Below are positions 18,782 to 26,724 of a stretch of 64,000 nucleotides of DNA, piece after piece; within the stretch, counting starts at the first letter, position 1; each line of letters opens with the position of its first letter. Source of the DNA: Agromyces humatus (GTDB lineage: Bacteria; Actinomycetota; Actinomycetes; Actinomycetales; Microbacteriaceae); assembly GCF_021228295.1 (NCBI RefSeq), contig NZ_JAJQPD010000013.1:1-64000 (forward strand). Direction: 5' to 3'. A program made the translations under genes and the position numbers. Under the pieces are notes generated by a model. It saw only the letters and a list, made by a program, of their open reading frames with translations, ran no database searches and had not been told where the DNA came from.

Positions 18782-19192
18782 GTGACCGTGCCCGAGAGCG
18801 ACGTGCTGGCCGCCCGCTACGGTCGCACACGCGCCAACCGCAGGCGCGACCGCGTGCTGCTCATCGCCGGCGCGGCCTTCGCCGCGATCGTGCTCCTCGC
18901 GTGGGTCGTCTGGGCAGGCCTCGACGGCCAGAAGCCGCAGGTCGAGGTCACCGACACCGGGCATCGCCTCATCAACGACGAGCGCGCCGTCGAGGTGAGC
19001 TGGAACCTCTCGGTGCCGCCGGGCAACGACACCGCCTGCGTCGTGCAGGCGCTCAACGAGGACTTCACGGTGGTGGGCTGGAAGGTCATCGACGTGCCGG
19101 CATCGACGCAGCACATCCGCAGCCTCACCGAGACCGTGCGAGTCGCTCAGGAAGCGAACACCGGCTTGATTTACCGCTGCTGGCTCACCTAA
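18782..19192 (+). CDS. DUF4307 membrane protein
   Basis: This 136-residue protein has a basic N-terminus (RYGRTRANRRRDR), one membrane helix (about 25-46) and an extracytoplasmic beta-rich domain with two cysteines (TACVVQAL and IYRCWLT) that may form a disulfide. This is the DUF4307 architecture. The family has no known activity and is found beside greA and the mycothiol conjugate amidase gene in many actinobacteria. Here greA follows, but the amidase gene is missing. AAGGAGG at 18770-18776 fixes the GTG start at 18782. The stop is followed by a small CCGGC/GCCGG hairpin at 19208-19221 and then the greA leader. Confidence 0.9.
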   Translation: MTVPESDVLAARYGRTRANRRRDRVLLIAGAAFAAIVLLAWVVWAGLDGQKPQVEVTDTGHRLINDERAVEVSWNLSVPPGNDTACVVQALNEDFTVVGWKVIDVPASTQHIRSLTETVRVAQEANTGLIYRCWLT

Positions 19193-19271
19193 TATTGGAG
19201 ATTCGCTCCGGCATACGCCGGGGCGACACGTATATACATGCGTCTCCACGAGAGTGAAGATGTGTACCGGC

Positions 19272-19292
19272 ATATCCACGAGCGGTGGATAT
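19272..19292 (+). promoter_or_regulatory. Hairpin in the greA leader
   Basis: ATATCCAC and GTGGATAT form a perfect 8-bp stem with loop GAGCG, 7 bases before the GGGAG ribosome-binding site and 21 bases before the greA ATG. The region 19190-19300 is unusually AT-rich for this genome and contains TATATACA at 19231-19238, a possible -10 box. The hairpin could modulate translation or transcript stability of greA. Confidence 0.45.
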
Positions 19293-19313
19293 CCATTCAC
19301 GGGAGTGTGCATC

Positions 19314-19805
19314 ATGGCGCAGGACGCCACCGTCACCTGGCTCACCCAGGAGGCCCACGACCGCCTCGCGGCGGAACTCGAGCACCTCTCCACCCACGGC
19401 CGCGAAGAGATCGCGAAGCGAATCGAGGCCGCGCGTGAAGAGGGCGACCTCAAGGAGAACGGCGGGTACCACGCCGCCAAAGACGAGCAGGGAAAGCAGG
19501 AGGCCCGCATCCGTCAGCTGAAAGAGCTGCTGCGCACCGCCGAGGTGGGCGACGCCCCCCAGTCGACGGGCGTCGTCGAGTCGGGCACCGTCATCACGGC
19601 CGTCATCGCCGGCGACGAAGAGACCTTCCTCATCGGCAGCCGCGAGATCGCCGGCGATTCCGAACTCGACGTCTGGAGCGAGCAGAGCCCGCTCGGTGCC
19701 GCCATCATCGGCCTGAAGGTCGGCGACAAGACCAGCTACACCGCGCCCAACGGCCGCGAGATCGCCGTCGAGGTCACCGGTGTCGAGACCTGGGGCGGCC
19801 AGTAG
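19314..19805 (+). CDS. greA: Transcription elongation factor GreA
   Basis: GreA rescues backtracked RNA polymerase by stimulating transcript cleavage through the secondary channel. The 163-residue protein shows the N-terminal antiparallel coiled coil (about 10-80) with the acidic tip REEGDLKENGGYHAAKDEQG (D45 and E48 are the functional residues) and the FKBP-like C-terminal domain with SPLGAAIIGLKVGD. The ATG at 19314 follows GGGAG at 9-base spacing. An upstream in-frame start at 19254 would only translate the structured leader. A strong terminator hairpin follows the gene. In mycobacteria greA likewise lies next to DUF4307. Confidence 0.96.
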   Translation: MAQDATVTWLTQEAHDRLAAELEHLSTHGREEIAKRIEAAREEGDLKENGGYHAAKDEQGKQEARIRQLKELLRTAEVGDAPQSTGVVESGTVITAVIAGDEETFLIGSREIAGDSELDVWSEQSPLGAAIIGLKVGDKTSYTAPNGREIAVEVTGVETWGGQ

Positions 19806-19848
19806 GCCCCCTGCCGAACACGCGCAGCGCGGTTCGCAGAACCGACGA

Positions 19849-19882
19849 CGAAGAGCGGATGCCCCGGGGCATCCGCTCTTCG
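19849..19882. terminator. Bidirectional terminator between greA and ilvA
   Basis: A perfect 34-base palindrome: 17-base arms, CGAAGAGCGGATGCCCC and its complement. It lies between the convergent greA and threonine ammonia-lyase genes, the stop of the latter starting 2 bases away. TTCATT follows on the plus strand. It is among the strongest hairpins in the window. Confidence 0.85.
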
Positions 19883-19883
19883 T

Positions 19884-21131
19884 TCATTCCTCGTGGATGA
19901 CGGGGTCGTACCCGGCCCGCCGCAGCACCTGGATGACCTCGTCGCGGTGCTCGGCGCCACGGATCTCGACCGAGAGCTTGAGCTCGACCTCGGAGATCTG
20001 CAGCTTCGAGCCGTGGCGGGTGTGCAGCACCTCGATGACGTTCGCGTTCGCCTCGGCAAGCAATTCGGCGATGCGCGCGAGCTGACCCGGCTTGTCGGGC
20101 AGGCCGATGCTGAGCGACAGGTAGCGGTCGGAGGCGGCGAGTCCGTGAGCGATGACCCGCTGCATGAGCAGCGGATCGATGTTGCCGCCCGAGAGCACGG
20201 CGACGACCGGGCCGTCGCACTGCACCGCACCGGTCATGAGCGCCGCCACGGCGACGGCACCGGCCGGCTCGACGACGAGCTTCGCCCGCTCGAGCAGCAC
20301 GAGCAGCGCGCGGGCGATGTCGTCTTCGCTCACCGTGATGACCTCGTCGACGGCATCGCGGATGATGGCGAAGTTGAGCTCGCCCGGCCTGTATACGGCG
20401 ATGCCGTCGGCGATCGTCGGCACGACGGGCACCTGCACCGGTGCTCCGGCGGCGATCGAGGCGACATAGGGCGCGGCGTTCTCGGCCTGAACCCCGACGA
20501 CCCGGATGGTGCGCCCGAGCTCGGCGGCCCGCTGCTTGACCGCGCTCGCGATGCCGGCCGCGAGTCCGCCGCCACCGATGGGGACGACGATGGTCGTCGC
20601 GTCGGGCGCCTGCTCGAGGATCTCGAGGCCGAGCGTGCCCTGGCCCGCGACGATGTCGTGGTGGTCGAACGGCGGGATGATGACGGCACCGGTCTGGTCG
20701 GCGAACGCTGCCGCCGCCTTCAGCGTCTCGCCGACCGAGTCGCCGTGCAGGACGACGTCGGCGCCGTAGGAACGGGTGGCCGCGAGCTTGGGCAGCGCGA
20801 CGCCGACGGGCATGAAGATCGTCGCCGCGATGCCGAGCTCACGCGCCGCGTACGCGACACCCTGGGCGTGGTTGCCCGCCGAAGCGGCGACGACGCCGCG
20901 GGCGCGCTCGTCGTCGCTCAGTGCCGAGAGTCGGTTGTAGGCGCCGCGCAGCTTGTAGGAACCGGTGCGCTGCAGGTTCTCGCACTTGAGGTACACGGGC
21001 ACGCCGACGGTGCGGCCGAGAAAGCGCGACGACTCCATGGGCGTCTCGCGGACGACCCGGCCGACGACCGCGCGAGCCTCGACGAACTCGGCGAGGCTCG
21101 GCCCGGCGATGGTGGTGCTCACGTCGTTCAT
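19884..21131 (-). CDS. ilvA: Threonine ammonia-lyase with C-terminal ACT domain
   Basis: This PLP enzyme deaminates threonine (and serine) to 2-oxobutyrate, the first step of isoleucine synthesis. The 415-residue protein has the cofactor lysine K60 in GSYKLRGAYN, the glycine loop IGGGGLAAG and an ACT-like regulatory domain from about residue 325 (YLSLSIGLPDKPGQLARI). This single-ACT, about 400-residue form is intermediate between catabolic TdcB and long biosynthetic IlvA. Such enzymes serve isoleucine synthesis in many actinobacteria. The ATG at 21131 overlaps the stop of the upstream permease gene (ATGA), indicating translational coupling. A perfect terminator follows. Confidence 0.94.
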   Translation of the reverse strand: MNDVSTTIAGPSLAEFVEARAVVGRVVRETPMESSRFLGRTVGVPVYLKCENLQRTGSYKLRGAYNRLSALSDDERARGVVAASAGNHAQGVAYAARELGIAATIFMPVGVALPKLAATRSYGADVVLHGDSVGETLKAAAAFADQTGAVIIPPFDHHDIVAGQGTLGLEILEQAPDATTIVVPIGGGGLAAGIASAVKQRAAELGRTIRVVGVQAENAAPYVASIAAGAPVQVPVVPTIADGIAVYRPGELNFAIIRDAVDEVITVSEDDIARALLVLLERAKLVVEPAGAVAVAALMTGAVQCDGPVVAVLSGGNIDPLLMQRVIAHGLAASDRYLSLSIGLPDKPGQLARIAELLAEANANVIEVLHTRHGSKLQISEVELKLSVEIRGAEHRDEVIQVLRRAGYDPVIHEE

Positions 21132-22366
21132 TCTCCTCGTTGGAATCCGGGTCTCTGCGGCACCGTGCTCCACAGGGGGGAGCGCACCTCGATCGCCGGC
21201 GGCCCCGGATCACCCTTCCACGAGCCTCTCGACACGAAGACGATCATCACGTTGAGCACGGCCGCGACGGGCACCGCGAACAGGGCGCCCGGGATGCCCG
21301 CGAGCAGCGACCCGGTCGCGACCGCGACGACGACGCCCAGCGGATGCACCTTCACCGCCGTGCCCATGATGAGCGGCTGCAGCACGTGGCCCTCGACCTG
21401 CTGCACGAGCAGCACGATGCCGAGCATCACGAGCGCGATGACCGGCCCGTTGTAGACGAGCGCGACGAACACGGCGAGCGCGCCGGTGACCACCGCACCG
21501 ACGATCGGGATGAACGAGCCGAGGAAGACGAGGATCGCGATGGGGATCGCGAGTGGCACGCCGAGGAAGAACGCGCCGAGGCCGATGCCGATCGCATCGA
21601 TCGTCGCGACCAGGATCTGCACCTTCACGAAGTTCTGCAGGGTCGCCCAACCGGCGGACCCGGCGCCGTCGACCGCAGCACGCGCACGGCGCGGGAAGAT
21701 GCCGACGATCCAGCTCCAGATGCCACGGCCGTCGATGAGGATGAACAGGGTCGCGAAGAGTGCGAGCAGCATGCCCGCGAGGAAGTGGCCGAGCGACGTG
21801 CCGAACGAGAGCGCACCGCTGACGAGGATGCCGCTGTCTTGCTGCACCGACGTGATGATCTGCTCGACGAAGTCGTTGAGTTGCTGTTCGGTGATGTGCA
21901 GGGGGCCCTCGAGGAGCCATTCGCGGAACTGGTCCCACGCCACGAGCGACTGCGCGGCGAGCTCGTCGGCGCCGCGCACGATCTGCGTGATGCCGAGCGT
22001 GAGCAGGCCGCCGACGACGGCGAGTGCCGAGAGCATCGCGACGGTGACGCCGAGCCACTTCGGCCAGCCATGGCGCTGCAGGAACGTCGAGAACGGCACC
22101 AGGAGCGCGCCGATGAGCACCGCGACCAGGATCGGGATGACGATGAGTCGCAGCTGGATGATGAGGAAGATGACCACGGCGACGACGCCGCCGACGAGCA
22201 GGAGCCGCCACGACCAGGCGGCTGCGAGACGCACGCCGTACGGAATCCCCTCGGCCACGTCGGGCGGCGCTTCGGCAGGCACGGATTCCTCGTGCGCCCC
22301 CCGGCGCGCTCGACGTCGGGCGATGCGCCCGGCCCGTCGTCGATCCCCGTGCGTCGAGTCCGCCAT
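21128..22366 (-). CDS. AI-2E family transporter (TqsA/PerM-like)
   Basis: This 412-residue membrane protein has an Arg-rich N-terminal tail of about 45 residues, then two hydrophobic hairpins (about 50-115), a soluble segment (about 130-180) and a further five helices with the family motif GSFIPIVGAVV and a late PLIMGTAVKVHPLGVVV. The AI-2E/PerM family exports small solutes; only a few members act on autoinducer 2, and in actinobacteria the substrate is unknown. TAGACT lies exactly 6 bases before the ATG, so the mRNA is probably leaderless. Its stop overlaps the ilvA start by four bases. A homologue (Rv1101c) lies in the equivalent mycobacterial block. Confidence 0.9.
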   Translation of the reverse strand: MADSTHGDRRRAGRIARRRARRGAHEESVPAEAPPDVAEGIPYGVRLAAAWSWRLLLVGGVVAVVIFLIIQLRLIVIPILVAVLIGALLVPFSTFLQRHGWPKWLGVTVAMLSALAVVGGLLTLGITQIVRGADELAAQSLVAWDQFREWLLEGPLHITEQQLNDFVEQIITSVQQDSGILVSGALSFGTSLGHFLAGMLLALFATLFILIDGRGIWSWIVGIFPRRARAAVDGAGSAGWATLQNFVKVQILVATIDAIGIGLGAFFLGVPLAIPIAILVFLGSFIPIVGAVVTGALAVFVALVYNGPVIALVMLGIVLLVQQVEGHVLQPLIMGTAVKVHPLGVVVAVATGSLLAGIPGALFAVPVAAVLNVMIVFVSRGSWKGDPGPPAIEVRSPLWSTVPQRPGFQRGE

Positions 22367-22372
22367 TCGTCC

Positions 22373-22378
22373 AGTCTA
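22373..22378 (-). promoter_or_regulatory. Leaderless promoter -10 box of the AI-2E transporter gene
   Basis: TAGACT on the minus strand, then 6 bases (GGACGA), then the ATG at 22366. No ribosome-binding site is present. Confidence 0.6.
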
Positions 22379-22435
22379 GGCGCGGCGTATGCGGCCGACG
22401 GTATGTCGGCGGGTCGCGCTAACGTCGATCCCACC

Positions 22436-23641
22436 ATGGTCGACGTCGTCTCTCCCGCCCTTGCCCGCCGCATCGCGCTCGCCGCCCAGGGCTTCGCCCG
22501 CCCGCTGCCCGAGGCCGCCGGCACGCGCGCCCTCAACGGGGTCGTCGACCGCCTCGGGCTGCTGCAGATCGACTCGGTCAACGTGTTCGAGCGCAGCCAC
22601 TACCTGCCGGCGTTCAGCCGCGTCGGCCACTACGACCGGGCTCTGCTCGATCGCCTCACGAGCGGGCGTCGCGGGCGAACCGTCGAGTACTGGGCGCATG
22701 AGGCCGCATTCATCCCGCGCGAGCTGTGGCCGCTCTTCGAGTTCCGCCGACGCGAGTTCGCGCGCATGGGCAGCGACTGGGGCGGGTGGGTCGCCGAGAA
22801 CCGCGACCTCGCCGCGTGGCTCCGTTCCGAGCTCGCCGCCAATGGTCCGATGCGCGCGAGCGAGATCGAGCACGACGCCAACGTTCGGCAGGGCCCGTGG
22901 TGGGGCTGGTCCGACGTCAAGCGCACTCTCGAGTGGATGTTCCGCACGGGCGACGTGGTGTGCATCGAGCGCCGTCGGTTCGAGCGCGTCTATGCCCTCC
23001 CAGAGCAGGGCCTGTCGGCCGAGCTGCTCGCTGAACCTCCGGCCGAGGGCGATGCGGTGCGCGCGCTCGTCGCACTCGCGGCATCCGCGCAGGGCATCGC
23101 GACCGAAGCCGACCTCGCCGACTACTGGCGGCTGAAGCGTGCACGCGTCAAGCAGGCCATCGCCGAGCTCGTCGACGCGGGCGTGCTCCTGCCCGTCGAG
23201 GTGCCGGGGTGGACGACGGGCAGCAAGGCGACCCCCGCCTGGATCCATCGCGACGCACGACGGCCGCGGCGCATCGAGGCCGCCGCCGTGTTGAGCCCGT
23301 TCGACCCGGTCGTGTGGTTCCGTCCGCGGGCCGAGCGACTGTTCGACTTCCACTACCGCATCGAGATCTACACGCCCGAAGCCGAGCGCAGGTTCGGCTA
23401 CTACTCGCTGCCGGTGCTCATCGACGACCGAATGGTCGGGCGGGTCGACCTCAAGAGCGACCGCAAGGCGGGCGTGCTGCGGGTGCAGTCGGCATGGACC
23501 GAACCAGACGCGCCACGTGAGACCGCGGCCCGGTTGGCTCCGGTGCTGCGTCGGGCTGCGCAATGGCAGGGTCTCGACGACATCGCGGTCATGGGGCGGG
23601 GCGACCTCTCCCCCGCACTCGCGGCCGAGCTGGCAGCCTAG
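22436..23641 (+). CDS. YcaQ/AlkX-type winged-helix DNA glycosylase
   Basis: This 401-residue protein belongs to the HTH_42 superfamily (AlkZ/YcaQ), which excises bulky or cross-linked bases from DNA. The active-site QxD motif of the YcaQ/AlkX branch is present as Q44-I45-D46 in GLLQIDSVNV, rather than the QxQ of AlkZ. Other family features are ERSHYLPAFSRVG, the tandem winged-helix region, LSPFDPVVWFRPR and the beta-rich C-terminus with GRVDLKSDRKAGVLRV. It probably repairs interstrand cross-links or alkylated DNA. The ATG at 22436 lies 10 bases after TAACGT, so the leader would be very short. Its stop overlaps that of convergent htpX in the tetranucleotide CTAG. Confidence 0.9.
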   Translation: MVDVVSPALARRIALAAQGFARPLPEAAGTRALNGVVDRLGLLQIDSVNVFERSHYLPAFSRVGHYDRALLDRLTSGRRGRTVEYWAHEAAFIPRELWPLFEFRRREFARMGSDWGGWVAENRDLAAWLRSELAANGPMRASEIEHDANVRQGPWWGWSDVKRTLEWMFRTGDVVCIERRRFERVYALPEQGLSAELLAEPPAEGDAVRALVALAASAQGIATEADLADYWRLKRARVKQAIAELVDAGVLLPVEVPGWTTGSKATPAWIHRDARRPRRIEAAAVLSPFDPVVWFRPRAERLFDFHYRIEIYTPEAERRFGYYSLPVLIDDRMVGRVDLKSDRKAGVLRVQSAWTEPDAPRETAARLAPVLRRAAQWQGLDDIAVMGRGDLSPALAAELAA

Positions 23642-24510
23642 AAGCTGCCGCCCATCTGCTCGAGTCGTTTGATGCGCTCGCCGATCGGCGGGTGGGTGGC
23701 GAAGAGGCGGTCGACGATGCCGGGCCGCAGCGGATCGGCGATCCACAGGTGCGCCATCGAGGAGTTCTGCCGCTTCATCGGTCGCCCGTAGGCCTCGAGC
23801 TTCGCGAGGGCGCGCGCGAGCGCGTCAGGATGACGCGTCGTCATGGCGCCCGTGGCGTCGGCGAGGTACTCGCGCTGGCGCGACACCGCGAGCTGCACGA
23901 GGCTCGCGACGAGCGGGGCGATGAGCATCGCGACGAGGCCGAAGATCAAGACGACCGGGTTGCCGTTGTTGTTGCGGCCGAAGAAGGCCATGCGCACGAG
24001 CATGTCGGAGATGAAGCCCACCGCGACGACGAGCCCGAACACGATCATCGACAGCCGGATGTCGTAGTTGCGCACGTGCCCGAGCTCATGCGCCATGACT
24101 CCCTCGAGCTCGGCGTCGTCCATGATATCGAGCAGGCCGGTGGTCGCTGCGACGACGGCGTGCTCGGGGTCGCGGCCGGTGGCGAAGGCGTTCGGGGCGG
24201 GGTCGGAGATCACGAACACGCGCGGCATCTTCGTGCCGGTCGTGATCGAGAGGTTCTCGACCGTGCGCCACAGGCGCGGATGGTCGGACTTCGAGCGCAC
24301 CTCGACCGCGCCCGACATCGACAGCGCCTGCTTGTCAGCGGTGAAGTACTGGAACAGGGCGTACGCCGTGGCGATGACGAGCGTCACGATGACGATCGTG
24401 AGGTCGTTGTAGATAGTGGCCGCCAACCAGCCCAACCCGCCGATGATGGCGAGGAAGAACAAGATGATGAAGACGGTGTTGCGTTTGTTCTTGGCGATCG
24501 CGCGGTACAA
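23638..24510 (-). CDS. htpX: HtpX-like M48 family zinc metalloprotease
   Basis: This 290-residue membrane protease is involved in quality control of membrane proteins. Two N-terminal helices (about 12-55) are followed by the zinc-binding HELGH (141-145, E142 catalytic), two more hydrophobic segments (about 155-205) and the third zinc ligand E214 in SRQREYLAD. The ending ATHPPIGERIKRL is typical of HtpX. It lies 9 bases downstream of lemA on the same strand; the LemA-HtpX pairing is a recurrent operon in bacteria. No terminator space exists at the 3' end because it shares four bases with the convergent glycosylase gene. Confidence 0.95.
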   Translation of the reverse strand: MYRAIAKNKRNTVFIILFFLAIIGGLGWLAATIYNDLTIVIVTLVIATAYALFQYFTADKQALSMSGAVEVRSKSDHPRLWRTVENLSITTGTKMPRVFVISDPAPNAFATGRDPEHAVVAATTGLLDIMDDAELEGVMAHELGHVRNYDIRLSMIVFGLVVAVGFISDMLVRMAFFGRNNNGNPVVLIFGLVAMLIAPLVASLVQLAVSRQREYLADATGAMTTRHPDALARALAKLEAYGRPMKRQNSSMAHLWIADPLRPGIVDRLFATHPPIGERIKRLEQMGGSF

Positions 24511-24519
24511 CGCCGGCCC

Positions 24520-25086
24520 TTAGAACTGAACGCGCGGCGGCTCGGCGATGGCTGCCGGCTCAGTGACCTCGAAGAAGTCGCGCTCGTGGAAGCCGAGGCC
24601 GCGCACGAACAGCGTGTTCGGGAACACCTTGATCTTGGTGTTGAGTTCGCGCACGCCGCCGTTGTAGAACCGGCGCGACGCCTGGATCTTGTCTTCGGTG
24701 TCGACGAGCTCGGCCTGAAGTTGCAGGAAGTTCTGGCTCGCCTGCAGCTGCGGGTATGCCTCGGCGACGGCGAAGATCGACTTCAGCGCCTGCTGCATGT
24801 GGTTCTCGGCCGCGCCCGCCTCAGCGGGACCCTGCGCCGAAAGCGTCTCGGCTCGCGCCTTCGTGACGTTCTCGAAGACGGCCTTCTCGTGTGCGGCGTA
24901 GCCCTTGACCGCCTCGATGAGGTTCGGGATCAGGTCGGCACGACGCTTGAGCTGCACCGTGATGTCGCTCCACGCCTCGTCGACGCGCACGTTGAGCGTG
25001 ACCAGCGAGTTGTAGGTTGCCCAGAGGTAGATGCCGATGATCAGCACGAGTGCGACGACGATGATGACGGGGATGAGCCATTCCAT
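24520..25086 (-). CDS. lemA: LemA family protein
   Basis: This 188-residue protein has one N-terminal membrane helix (about 3-23) and a four-helix-bundle domain carrying NSLVTLNVRVDEAWSDITVQ, RRADLIPNLIEAVKGYA and the C-terminal YNGGVRELNTKIKVFPN, all diagnostic of LemA. Topology places the bundle on one side of the membrane. The exact role is unknown, though the steady association with HtpX suggests a shared function in membrane-protein turnover. AGGAG lies 8 bases before the ATG. The leader contains a 13-base tandem repeat, and TAGGAT about 60 bases upstream is the best -10 candidate. It is divergent from a TetR gene. Confidence 0.95.
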   Translation of the reverse strand: MEWLIPVIIVVALVLIIGIYLWATYNSLVTLNVRVDEAWSDITVQLKRRADLIPNLIEAVKGYAAHEKAVFENVTKARAETLSAQGPAEAGAAENHMQQALKSIFAVAEAYPQLQASQNFLQLQAELVDTEDKIQASRRFYNGGVRELNTKIKVFPNTLFVRGLGFHERDFFEVTEPAAIAEPPRVQF

Positions 25087-25106
25087 GGCACGGACTCCTA
25101 GCGCGG

Positions 25107-25132
25107 TGAGCGTCTGACTTGAGCGTCTGATC
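25107..25132. repeat. 13-base tandem duplication in the lemA leader
   Basis: TGAGCGTCTGACT (25107-25119) and TGAGCGTCTGATC (25120-25132) are adjacent direct repeats, 11 of 13 bases identical, between the predicted lemA promoter and its start codon. They could be a regulator half-site pair or slippage. Confidence 0.6.
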
Positions 25133-25146
25133 TGGGCTTGTGCCTC

Positions 25147-25152
25147 ATCCTA
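25147..25152 (-). promoter_or_regulatory. Candidate -10 box for lemA-htpX
   Basis: TAGGAT on the minus strand predicts a leader of about 54 bases, which includes the 13-base tandem repeat. No consensus -35 box is seen. Confidence 0.4.
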
Positions 25153-25220
25153 CCGAGGGGGTCCGGCGGCGACCGTCGTTCCCATGAGACTCAAAGGAAC
25201 CCCGCGACCGGCTCCGGGCG

Positions 25221-25226
25221 TAGGCT
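25221..25226 (+). promoter_or_regulatory. Leaderless promoter -10 box of the first tetR gene
   Basis: TAGGCT, 6 bases (CAGCCT), then the GTG at 25233. No ribosome-binding site lies upstream. Confidence 0.6.
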
Positions 25227-25232
25227 CAGCCT

Positions 25233-25910
25233 GTGACCGAGCGGCTCCACCACCCGAGGCGCCCCGGCCGGCCCCGCGGCGCGAAGCCCGGCGACACTCG
25301 GGCGCGCATCCTCGCGGCTGCGACCGACGAGTTCGGCGAACGCGGCTACGAAGCGGCATCGATGCGCGCGATCGCCCGCCGGGCCGGTGTCGATCCGGCA
25401 CTCGTGCACCACTACTTCGACGACAAGCAGAGCCTGGTGGCCGAGGTCGTCGAGGTGCCGCTCCGTCCCGATCGGCTGGTGGGTGCGGCGCTCGACGGCC
25501 CGCTCGACGAGCTCGGCGAGCGGCTCGTGCGGGCGGTGCTGACCGCGTGGGACTCGGCGACGGTGCGGCCCGCCGCGGTCGCGGCCCTGCGCTCGGCGAT
25601 CGGCCAGGGACCGGTCGCGCGCATGCTGCGAGAGTTCCTTCGCCGCGAGATCATGCATCGCATCGCCTCGCGTCTGGGCGACGACGATGACGCCGAGCTG
25701 CGGGCCGAGCTCGCCGCATCGCAGCTCGTGGGCGTGATCATGGTGCGCTACGTGCTCGAGTTCGACCCGGTCGCGTCCCTCCCGATCGACGAGCTCGTCG
25801 CCCGCGTCGGGCCGGCGGTGCAGTGGCATCTCACCGGCCTGCCGCCGGGCAGCCGGAACGGTCTTGACAGAGGGGTGGCGCAGGCGAAGAATTCAGCACA
25901 TGATGAATAG
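25233..25910 (+). CDS. TetR family transcriptional regulator
   Basis: This 225-residue regulator has a basic N-terminal tail (RRPGRPRGAKPG) and the TetR helix-turn-helix at about residues 22-70 (RARILAAATDEFGERGYEA, then MRAIARRAGVDPALVHHYF). The ligand-binding part resembles the TetR_C group of ABC-exporter-linked regulators. It probably represses the ABC exporter encoded immediately downstream: the ATPase gene starts inside its last codons, and a consensus promoter lies within its 3' end. The GTG start fits a leaderless transcript. The effector is unknown, most likely a drug or lipid exported by the ABC system. Confidence 0.92.
   Translation: MTERLHHPRRPGRPRGAKPGDTRARILAAATDEFGERGYEAASMRAIARRAGVDPALVHHYFDDKQSLVAEVVEVPLRPDRLVGAALDGPLDELGERLVRAVLTAWDSATVRPAAVAALRSAIGQGPVARMLREFLRREIMHRIASRLGDDDDAELRAELAASQLVGVIMVRYVLEFDPVASLPIDELVARVGPAVQWHLTGLPPGSRNGLDRGVAQAKNSAHDE
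25864..25892 (+). promoter_or_regulatory. Promoter inside the 3' end of tetR for the ABC exporter
   Basis: TTGACA (25864-25869), a 17-base spacer and AAGAAT (25887-25892), then 7 bases to the ATG at 25900. This is the best -35/-10 pair in the window. It predicts a leaderless ABC mRNA made independently of tetR read-through. Confidence 0.6.
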
Positions 25911-26724
25911 CTCGGATGCCGCGAGCGGCGGCGCCGCGATCATCGTCGAAGACCTCCACGTGCGCCGCGCGAAGATCCCCGTGCTCGAGGGCCTGAACCT
26001 CGCCGTGCCGAAGGGCCGCATCGTGGGCCTGCTCGGCCCGAGCGGCAGCGGCAAGACGACGCTCATGCGCTCGATCGTCGGCGTGCAGGTCGTGCAGTCG
26101 GGGCGCATCGAGGTACTCGGCCTTCCGGCCGGCTCACGCGAGCTGCGTCGCAGGGTGGCCTACGTGACCCAGCAGGCGAGCGTCTACGACGACCTCACCG
26201 TGCGCCAGAACCTCGGCTACTTCCGCCGCGTGCTCGGCGCCGGGGCATCCGACATCGATCGCGTCATCGACCGCACCGACCTCGGATCCGTCGCGAACCG
26301 GCTCGCCGGCTCGCTCTCGGGCGGCCAGCGCGGCCGCGTCTCACTCGCCGCCGCTCTGCTCGGCACGCCCGAGGTGCTCGTGCTCGACGAGCCGACGGTC
26401 GGTCTCGACCCGGTGCTGCGCGTCGAGCTCTGGGGTCTCTTCCGCACCCTCGCAGACGACGGGGCGACGCTGCTCGTCTCGAGTCACGTGATGGATGAGG
26501 CCAAGCGGTGCGACCGGCTGCTGCTCATGCGCGATGGCGAACTGCTCGCCGACGACAGCGTGCGCGGCGTGCTCGAGATCACCGGCACCGACGACGTCGA
26601 GACGGCCTTCCTGCGGCTCATCGAACGCGGCGCCCCCGACCTGCGCCCGCTCGACGAATCCGCGCGGGTCGCGCAGGCCGTGGATTCCACCGACCTCGAC
26701 TCCGGAAGCGAGGCGACGCGATGA
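25900..26724 (+). CDS. ABC transporter ATP-binding protein (ABC-2 exporter type)
   Basis: This 274-residue ATPase has Walker A GPSGSGKTT (46-54), Q-loop YVTQQASVYDDLTV, signature LSGGQ (139-143), Walker B VLVLDEP (159-165) and the H-loop in SSHVMDEA. Similarity is to drug and daunorubicin-type ABC-2 exporters. The last 45 residues are a variable acidic tail. The start is placed at the ATG at 25900 (a second ATG follows directly) because a TTGACA/AAGAAT promoter ends 7 bases before it. It overlaps the end of tetR by 11 bases. The permease gene starts in its stop codon (ATGA), so the pair is translated together. Confidence 0.93.
   Translation: MMNSSDAASGGAAIIVEDLHVRRAKIPVLEGLNLAVPKGRIVGLLGPSGSGKTTLMRSIVGVQVVQSGRIEVLGLPAGSRELRRRVAYVTQQASVYDDLTVRQNLGYFRRVLGAGASDIDRVIDRTDLGSVANRLAGSLSGGQRGRVSLAAALLGTPEVLVLDEPTVGLDPVLRVELWGLFRTLADDGATLLVSSHVMDEAKRCDRLLLMRDGELLADDSVRGVLEITGTDDVETAFLRLIERGAPDLRPLDESARVAQAVDSTDLDSGSEATR

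Noticed and set aside
21140-22435. Upstream extension of the glycosylase gene through the AI-2E region
   Set aside because: The open frame is antisense to a well-supported membrane-protein gene and has shadow-frame composition. The glycosylase family starts near the ATG at 22436.
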